A stretch of 64,000 nucleotides of DNA from Diphasiastrum complanatum (taxonomy: Eukaryota; Streptophyta; Lycopodiopsida; Lycopodiales; Lycopodiaceae): positions 39,565,800 through 39,629,799 of the forward strand of contig CM055092.1 of NCBI GenBank assembly GCA_029204225.1, written 5' to 3'. The position numbers were made by a program, and so were the translations under genes. The notes beneath the pieces were generated by a model. It had not been told where the DNA came from. It saw nothing but the letters and a program-made list of their open reading frames with translations, and searched no databases. The stretch's first letter is position 1. The number at the start of each line of letters is the position of its first letter. Shown here piece after piece: positions 51,601-61,500 of this stretch.

Positions 51601-52750
51601 CAGGAGGTTAGTCATGGCGATGCAGAGTCTCAAGAGGCGAGCTCTTCTACCTTGGTTTTGTTAGCTCTTACCATGGTGGCAAATGATAAGCTCATTGTTG
51701 CAAGTGACAGGTGTGGCAAGTGGTGTGGTTGCCATTATATGTTGTATCGGTTTGGTTTCTATCTAAGTCATTGTAGCTCAGCCTTAGAAAATCAATATGA
51801 AGTCTTCTCAAGTGAAATTGGTTTTTCAAGGAAGATGGATGTACACAAGTTGGGAAGTTTGCATATGACATAGTGTCAGGATAAATAAATGTCATGATGT
51901 GATGCTGTCTAAGTTGGAAAGTTGCTTGGGGCAAGTGACTCTATGTGTGAGATAGAAGATAATGTCAAGTACTTTGTGTGAGAAAGTATTTGAGGGGGAG
52001 TGTCTGTTACTCTGTGTGAGGAAGTATTGTATACGTTTTATCTTTCTATTGGGGATGCTCTATTACTCAGCTAAGTCCATCACAGGTGGTAACTTATGAG
52101 AGTACCATGAGAATTGAAGTGGATTCAATTCGAGGAATCGACACAAGTAGAGCCAACTGTTTATGAAGTACAGTTTCTAACGTGGGTGTTGATTCATAAG
52201 ATTTGATGTTGATATTTGAAGATCTTTTTCCTAATGATTGTCATGATGGTGGATGTTGGCGAGATCCTCAAATTGGACTTTGTCCCTAAATGGAAAGAGA
52301 GAAAAGAATAATCAGAGAGAGTAGTTTGTGTAATGGTGAAGGCCGTGACATGAGGAATAAAAGGAGGTGTCTGCCACATCATCTGACAATGTGGCAATGG
52401 TAGGGCGTGGGGGATGTGGAGGGCTCTTCTTCCTTGGAGCATTGCGCGAGAGAGAGGGATGGAGCCAGCTCAGGCGCGAGAGAGATTGTCAATCAAAAGA
52501 ACTTCGTCCAATAGTGACTTTCCTGCCCCTTTGGCTAGAGCGCCATCTCCAGCAATGATGGGTGAAGGTAGTTATAGCGCCAAGCAGCAATAGAGTGCCA
52601 TTCCAGCAGCGATGATGAGGGCAGTTAGAGCGCCATTCCAGCAGCGACGGTCAGGGCCATTCCAGCAGTGATGGTGAGAGGGAGCTGCAGCGATGGAGGC
52701 AGGGAGTTGCAATGATGGAAGCAGGGGGCAGCGCCTAGCCTCTCCATTGC

Positions 52751-52803
<53 letters not shown>

Positions 52804-55269
52804 TTTTTATTAATGTCCATGAATACCCTAAGGTACATAGGACTAAGAAAAGGTACATGTCAAGTGTGCACATAGTAGTTTAAAGCTCAAGCATCTATAA
52901 AATAATAATTGCAAATACAATGCATAAAGAGAGAGAGAGCTTCATTGATGTATTTTCCATGCCAAAAGGCATATAAGATGAAAAAAGATACATTTAAAGT
53001 ATGTGGTGCCAATAGGAGTGCATTAAATGTCTCCAAACATAGTAAAAGAAACTACATGTAGATCTAACTATTGAAGAATTCTAAATTGATTTGAACAAAA
53101 AAAGGTATGAAATGTGGAAATTTGTGCTGTCATAGATACATAGTAGCATATTGGTAAAATGCCATCATCGTGTCCTGTTGATATTGAGAAAGGATGTAGG
53201 ATGAACCATTGCAAGAGGTAGATCTGAAGTATGCTGTTGTGATTGTTTAGGAGGTTGCCTACGAGATGTGTGTCTCCTTATGGTAGGATGAATAACTTTG
53301 ATGGCAAAATGATTCTGACTAAAACATTGTCTTTGATGCATGTGTATCTGCATGTGTGTCCTCATCGTCATCATTCTCATCATCATCGGACTCTGGATTT
53401 GATCATGGTCTTCTCCTGGAGAAGAACATCTCCTGTACCATAAGTGCCACACACTGTGGGTCCTTGTATGCTATGAGTGAGCTTAGTGTAATAGACATGT
53501 CTCGGAATGAGCAATAATACCTCCCCCCCTCCCTCTGATCTCATTATAACAGTAGACATCGAAATATGAATTGATCTCAAACTCCACCTCACCTAAGGAG
53601 CATAATTGGCAAATCCTCGTCTCTCTCGAAATACCCTGAAACCGTCCGATCTTAATCACAAGCTGATGTGAAGAAACAGGGAACTGACCTAGTGTGAACT
53701 TGAGACCATGAGACAATCTTGAAGCCAAATATTGTGGTAAGATTGGGAGCCGTGCTACATAGAACTCCAAGAAAGGAGTCTGATAGTAATCAGGTTTGAC
53801 CCCTAGTTGGCCCTGTCATACTTGGTCAAGATATGCTGTATATATAAATTGCTTGATATACTAATGAGTACTCAAAGGGAGATTTGTGATAGAAATATTG
53901 AATGTCTCGAGGAAGTAGGATACCTCGAAAAACCACGATAGGCGATAACCCTAATCATGACAATGATGAGAGGAGGTGAGTGTTGCCTGTGTGTATCTCT
54001 ACTCATAAACTGGAAATAAATTAACATGCCGGATATAGGTGATTGTTATGGTTTAAGTTTGATCAATTTTGCCATGTATTTTAGCGCCACGCAATTTTAA
54101 TTTGCATTATATTCTCTCAAAGTTTAAATAGGCTTACCAAGTTTGTAAACATTATAAAAATTTATTGTAAAGGTTTCAAAACCTTGAGTAGGCCCATAAG
54201 TTGTACAAGGGACCCTAGGGGGCAATTTTACATGCTACCAACTACATGTTGGAACTATATGAATTTTCTTATGTTGTAGGAGGGCGCATTTTTCCTATAT
54301 AGGAAACTTGTGGACCAAGGCAAATCATTGCATGAAGAGGGAAAGTGCATGCTTAGCATGTGGGACACCTATTTCACCTACTTTTGACACTTGGAAGCCA
54401 TGTACATCACATATCATTTGTTTCCAATCTATAAATGATACCACCTCCTCCTAGATGGGCGCACTATTGGAGAGAGAGATTTCTTCTCACATATGCTCTT
54501 GTGATTTGCTTTTTGTGGTAGAATCTCTTGCTAATTAATGCTAGCGTAATGCTATCCTAGATTGGTGTCTTGTTGGATCTGATTTATTGCTTTGTATTCT
54601 TGCTAATGTAAAGTTCTTCTTGCTGGAAATTCATGGACAGCAAGCATTCGTGATCCAATCGACCCAATTGGAGGAGCAATTTCCAGGATTAATGATGTTG
54701 GAATGCTCCTTACAGCATATACTATCATTTTAGGTTGTGTAGCAAGTTTCCGACGGAAGTTTCATGCAAATTTCTGCTCGCATCCTCTTCATCTTGCTCA
54801 CTGCCCTCCATAGCCAACAGATCCGATTACTTCAAAAGTTTGATCTATTCATTGCACGTCGACAAAATTACAACCTACTATCAATTTCCGGTTGCATGTG
54901 CAAGTACTAGTCCATGCATGTTGCATGCATGCCTCTAGAATTCTTCAGATTGCTTGCATGTTTCCACAGTTGCTTGCATGCTGATTGCATGTCATTGTAT
55001 TTGCTTGCATGTTGATTGCATGTCACTGTATTTGCTTGCATGTTGATTGCATGTTGCTGATTTTGATCTATTTTGAGTTGTAGAAGACCATCCAGGATTC
55101 CTAGGTTGGTAAACCTCGATTTAACGATCCTTTCTATCTCTTTTTTCAATTCTATAACAGTGATAAGCCAACAAATGGCACCAAGTTGTATAGGTGGAAC
55201 TACAAACTCAACATGTTTAATTTGGTGTGCAACATAGCGCATACCCCATATCATGCATGATATGTGAGA

Positions 55270-55329
<60 letters not shown>

Positions 55330-55477
55330 AAAAAAGCTTTATTAATGTCTTTTGGGCACCCGTGGGTGCATAAGACCAAAAAGAAAATATGTACAAGCAA
55401 TAGTGGGAGCATCATCCATAGGAGAACGTGGCCATAAAATGCTATAAACTAGCTATGAATGAAAGTAGAACAAAGGA

Positions 55478-55542
<65 letters not shown>

Positions 55543-58500
55543 ATCATTTGTAATTGATGCAGATATACCCCTATTCAAACAAAACAATTGCTGGAGGAGT
55601 TAACAAAACGTTCTTTAGTGGAGTGTAAGTTATTTTTCTCTGTGTCCATTTTTTCCAACAATGCTTAATCTAGATTGTGTATGAAGCGCTTGTTTGCACT
55701 TTGTTGTGAATCTTCTTTACAAACTTGAATTAAGTTATCCACCAAAAACTCATTTTCATCACTATATCAATCATTCTTGGGAAGTAGCAGCTCATAATTG
55801 TTTTGAGGATTTCTAGATTCATGCATATGATTTTTTTTGGATATCACGTGCTTCACTTTCACTATATCAAATAAATCAAATTTCTTTGATTCTTCATTCA
55901 TGGATGTCAGTGACTCACATATATTTCAAGTAGATTATTTAAGAATATAAGAGAATAGTGCTATCTTCAATTGCATCTCTAATGTCTTTAAGTGAACAAA
56001 AATCGCCATCATTAAAAGATTAAAACATTATATTTTTGTTCACTTCATAATGCTTGTCACTATATTGGACATAGTTGTGTAATGTGGTAAGTCATTTTGA
56101 ACATCTATATTATGGTATAACTTAGTCAATTGGTTTGGAGAATATTCATTAGCGTGAAAACTTCAAAAATCAGCCAAGGTTTCTAGTATTTTGTCTTTGT
56201 TTCGATAACTCGTATACATATTATGATCCTTGTTCTTTATTTTATCCTATATTGTTAATTAGATTTTTAAATCTATAAATTTTGAATTTTGAATTTACAT
56301 TGGGTCAACCCAAGAGAATCCGGATTCTTTCGAAATCTAGTTAGCAACTTATGCTTGGGTACTGATGAGACATAAGCAATGCTGTTTGGCTAAGATGTTT
56401 TGTTTAGTGAATTTTATATCATTGTTTTGACTTAGATCCTTTGACTTTTTGAGTTGCTCTTATGTTGTTTCTAAGCTTTCCGCATGACATCACTGACTTC
56501 TCTATATAAATTTGCGAAACTGGATATATTCTAATTTCACAAATAGATATTTTTCTGTCACTTTAGCGGACATGCAAATTCTTAATGAATTTTCGTCCAA
56601 GTAGTGACCAATTGTATGTTCTTATTTGCATATCTTGAGAGGGTGCGCATGCCCCTACGGCTAATTTGATATATAACTAATCAAAACTAACATCTCTTAC
56701 TCGATGTCATGTTGGTAAGGTTCTTGTTGTTCCATAATAATTTTATGGCTCCCTTTTTTTTTAGAGTTCTTAGTCTATTGCTTATGAGGGTTAATCACTT
56801 GCTTCTAGAGATATTCTCCTTTCCTCTACCTAGCTCGAGTTTCAAAAAGTTTTTGAAGTTTGTTTGAGTTTGTGATTTATTATTAGCCTATTAAGAATTT
56901 GTGTTGTACCTTCATCATTTTTCTGGTAAGTATCTACTTTTCATATTTAAAGTCCAACATATAAAATTGTTCTTAGTATAGGTTAATTGATACTTTACTT
57001 CCTTTCTTTTCAACTTTCAATATTGGTCGCTCCTTTAGTGGTAAAAATAAAAACAAAGATAAATAAAAATTCCTTCATGTATAGTTGTAGTCAAGTTTTT
57101 CTTGGTTCTGCTTCATTAGATAAATATCTCAATATTCCTTAGTGTTCAAGTTTAGGTTCTTGTTCTTGATGGTATCAAAGCTATGAAGTAAGTTTTATGC
57201 TAATTCTTGCCTCTTGTAAACAATTTTGTACACATAGTCGCAGCGAATCTGGGTCTGCGATTCGCGAATCGCGGTTCTGAACCCAGAATCGCAATTTTTT
57301 TTTTTTTTTGGAAAAATAGCTTATGGCTGAAATTCTTTTAGGGGATCAATGGTCAGGTCAATCCATCGTTTTGCCTCTCAGAAGTGCAGTAGATGAGGCA
57401 CAAACAGATCTTATTTTCAGTAGCTATATGGTCATTTGCTCTGGTTTTCAGTAAATGTTTGGGCTATCAACTGTATGGATGATGATCACTTTTGCAATCG
57501 TTTCACTGGAGATGTGAGTGCAATGTGCATACAGTTGGGGGCATAAATTTTTTTTTTGGGGGGGGGGGGGTAGCATTTTTATCTACAGTGTCTCTATAGC
57601 AGGAAGTCCTAGGGTCTTCGGGGGGCAGTAGTCCCCCGGGAAACAGGGGGTTCGGGGGGTGGTAGCCCCCCGAGAAAGCCCCCCGGTGGGGGGTTTGGGG
57701 GGCAACGCCCCCCAACGGCGGGTCTGGGGGCTGCTGGTAAGGCCTCTTCATGATTTGGCCTTCCAACTCCCTTAGTGAAAACAAAGTTTTTGGTGTTTCG
57801 CATCTAAAACAGTCAGCAAACTACACAGTCATAATGCTCTCAATCAGAGCTTTCATCTGATACCCATATTGCCTAAAAAAATTTCAAAAAATAAAAAAAC
57901 GATTCTGCGCGATTTTGGGAAAATCCCGAAACGCGTTTCTGATCGCGATTCTGAATTGCGGTGCATCTATGTTTGTACATTTGGCTCTTTGGTCGTCCTT
58001 GTAATTTACCACCAAGAGTGACTACTCAAATCTTTGGCTCTTCTACTATCAACACTTCAGAGGTTTGCTCTTCCATCCCTTTACCCCTTTGTTTTGCTAG
58101 TCGAAATGGTACAAGTCATAGAGAAAGGTCTAGATGTAATTCGAATAAATTTCGTAATTTTGGAGAAGGTCCTGTTAAATGGCCTATTTTTAAGTCTTTG
58201 CTTGTTAGTATATATTATAGGAATAACCATATTAGAATTTTGAATCGCCTTAGATGTCTTAGAGAAAAACATGTGCATACCTCTATGCCTCTTAGCCCAA
58301 TCCATACCACCCAGGTAATCTATGTCATTTATAACATACGAAGTAGTAGTATGGTATATGTTGGCAAAACTTTTCGGTCTGCTTTTGTACGTTTTCAAGA
58401 ACATGTTCGAGAAGCTAGAAGAGTACCCGTTGAGCACATCGCTGGAAACTATTTTGATTCTAAATATTTTTTCAAGGTAGACTCATACTTCATTTTCTAA

Positions 58501-61500
58501 TGAGGAGGAAGTTCTTCTTCGTAAGTTTCATAGACGTTTTTTCATTTCGTATGTGGATAAATGCTCAAACAATTTTGTATTTGTTTGCAAGAAATTCTAT
58601 TTGGAATCGTTATTGAATGAAGTCCATTCTCTAGTGGGAACATATAACGCCTGTTATCTTTTCAACTATGAGTGTAATAAAATATCATCAAGATTTTTGT
58701 CATTCTTATAACTTTAATTGTTACCCAAATCTTCCATTTCTTTGTGCTGCATGGAGATTTCATAAAGTTCCTAAAAGGCCTAGGTTTATTGTAGCAGCCT
58801 ATAAAACTACGTTTACTGACCTTTCTAAGTGGCTAAATAATTGCTTCAAAGCGTTGCTTCCTTCTATTAATGAGCTTTGGATAAACTTACTTAAGGATGC
58901 AGATGTTCTTGTTAGTTGTAGTTGGATTTTAAATGATTCTGTAGGTATTTTATAAGTAATAAAGTTTTTCAAACTCTTGTACTTTAGAAGAAAAAATTCA
59001 ACCTATGCTTCTTCAAACCTATGACTTCACAACACTTTACACTAAAATCAATTTGGAAGTTGAAGTTTCGTGTTAATAAGCTAATTCGAGATGTTTTTAC
59101 CAATAAACTGAAGGACGCTTGATGCAAAGCTTTGAAAGTTGAAAAGAGTGTTTTGCATTTTGAGTTTTGTTGGCTTAAGAACAAAAATCAAGACGTCGAT
59201 TCAAAGAAGAAAAGATTTACTAAAATAATTGATGTTGAAGATGTTTGTTCTTGGCTGCGCTTTCTCTTGGATAACTTGCATATTTCTCTAGGTGATTCCC
59301 TTTTTCAACAAACAATAGGTATTCCCATGGGTTCTAATTGTGCTGTTCATCTAGCTAGCTTTTATCTTTTCTCTTATGAAATTGAATTTACACAAAGATT
59401 AGGTACCTGTCCCTTCTTATTGCATAAATTAACTCATGTTAGAAGATATATTGATGACTTATTTGTTCCTGATCTTCCTAATTTTGGTAGTTTTCTATAT
59501 AAAGACCCTAACGAGTTTGGTAGAGGAATCTATCCTAAAGACTCATGTGAACTTAATTGTACAACTGGTGATGATAAGTGCAATTTTTTAGACCTTATAA
59601 GCCAAGCTTGGTCAGGTTTATTGGTTGATATTTTTGATAAAAGGATGTAGCCAGAATCCAGTAACTTGATCATAATTTGCATGCCTCATATTTTTTCAAA
59701 TATTTCAGATTCTGTTAAATATGGAGTGATCACTTCTCAATTCTACAGGTTTTCTCGTCTTTGTCAAGTAGAGATGCTTTTGTAGACCAATCAAGCAATC
59801 TGATCATTTTGTTACTCCATAAGGGTTACTCGTTTAAGAAAATAATGAGAAAAGTTCGAACTGTTTTCGACTCTTTTGGTTTTATCTTTGGTATTTCAAC
59901 TTATGGTATGTTTAAGATGATTAATAATAGAGTCCATAAAAGTGGGGAGCTAAGGAGCCCGATTTGTTTCTAGTATTTTGTCTTTGTTTTGATAATTCGT
60001 ACACATATTATGATCCTTGTCCTTTATTTTATTTTATATTTTTAATCAGATGTATAATTTATAAATTTTGAATTTTGAATTTCATATTATTTGAATTATT
60101 ATTCTTTCGAAACCCAATTAGCAACTTATGCTTGGGTATTGATGAGACATAAGCAATGCTGTTTGGCTAAGATGTTTTGTTTATTGAATTTTATATTATT
60201 GTTTTGACTTAGATCCTTTGACTTTTTGAGTTGCTCGTACATTGATTCTAAGCTTTACCTAATGACATCACTAACTTCTCTATATAAATTCGTGAAATTG
60301 GATATATTCTAATTTCACAAATAGATATATTATGATATGGAAACTGAAATTGCTAGTGAAGCTAAACCTCATTGCCACAGCATGAAAATCTTGAGGGGTT
60401 GACCAATATTTGATGAACTATATCTTTTCGAAATATACAGAAATTCCATCAGGAGTAATGAAATGCCCTAAATATTCTAGGGTTCTCTTAAAAATATTCC
60501 CTTTATCAACATTGATATAGTGTTTATTATAAGGGAGAATTGTGAAGATTATACATAGATAATCCTTATGCTTTTGTAAAGTTGTATTGAAGATCAAGAG
60601 ATTGACTAGAAAGCACATGACAGATTAATCCAAACAAGGATGGAAGAGTTCATTCATCAAGGTCATGAAGGTTGTTGGAGCATCATTGTAGCGATCACCA
60701 AGTGAAAATCTTCTAGATCTTGTTGTATGCACGAAAAGGACGAACTGAGAGTCAAACCCCAACCAACTTGAATACACGAGAGGAGAGGATCCTGGAACTG
60801 GAAAATAAGTGAAGTAGATGGGCTAGTTCCTACATGTATATGCAAGCTCCCAGGCCCTAGGAATATTTCCTATAAGATCCCAAATCCAACCCAATTGCTT
60901 TTGATCTCTTTTACATGTAGAAAAAGTTGTCACACACCATGCACTAGCTCCACATGTCCTAATGGGTATTATAGGCCCTCACAAGGTTATTAAATACATT
61001 TTTGGCCTAGTCCGGAATGGCGAAGTGTAACTAATAAACTCGTACACTGGAGTACCCAATATCCATGTCAAGGATTACAATTTCAAGGTAAAACTCGTAA
61101 AGCTTTGGTTCCTAACCCTATTTGAACTTTTATGAGCATAAAATAGGTGCTCCCACATATATTTATAACTCAAAAAGTACCGAACAGTGAACCAGATTGG
61201 GTTTTGATTACATCAATAGGTCTATCTCATCAAGAGCTAGAAAGTGCATAAGGCTCCAAGCCGAAACTTTCTAATTGAATCAAGCTTTTGAAAATGGTGC
61301 AACTTGCATGTAGTCTTGGGTTCTAATGACATGAGTTGGGACTCTGTAGCATGTTATTTGTTCCTATGCATGATGGTCTAAGATCTTGCAAAGTGGACCT
61401 CTCTTTTTTGCTATATTGTAATGGACTAGCTGAAGTTTATAGTTTTGGTTTGCCTTTGCACGAGTTTTAATTTTGTCGTACATTAACAGTTTTGAAGAAA

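Larger units (their letters stand above)
56179..60328 (+). mobile_element. Penelope-like retroelement with N-terminal GIY-YIG, in SKL2 intron 4
   Basis: Flanked by two direct repeats (56179-56550 and 59966-60328), the pseudo-LTRs typical of Penelope-like elements. Between them are a GIY-YIG endonuclease frame and then the reverse transcriptase, in that order. No GIY-YIG follows the RT. A 739-bp hAT-like MITE (57233-57971) sits before the ORF. Several frameshifts and stops break the ORF. Confidence 0.88.

Noticed and set aside
54636-54690. Candidate SKL2 exon ([15 protein letters not shown])
   Set aside because: Phase and sequence do not fit SKL2. The segment at 55563-55624 fits phase, splice sites and sequence exactly.
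57503-57803. Pro/Gly-rich ORFs in the G/C-rich block
   Set aside because: They lie inside the hAT-like MITE and reflect G-runs, not a protein.
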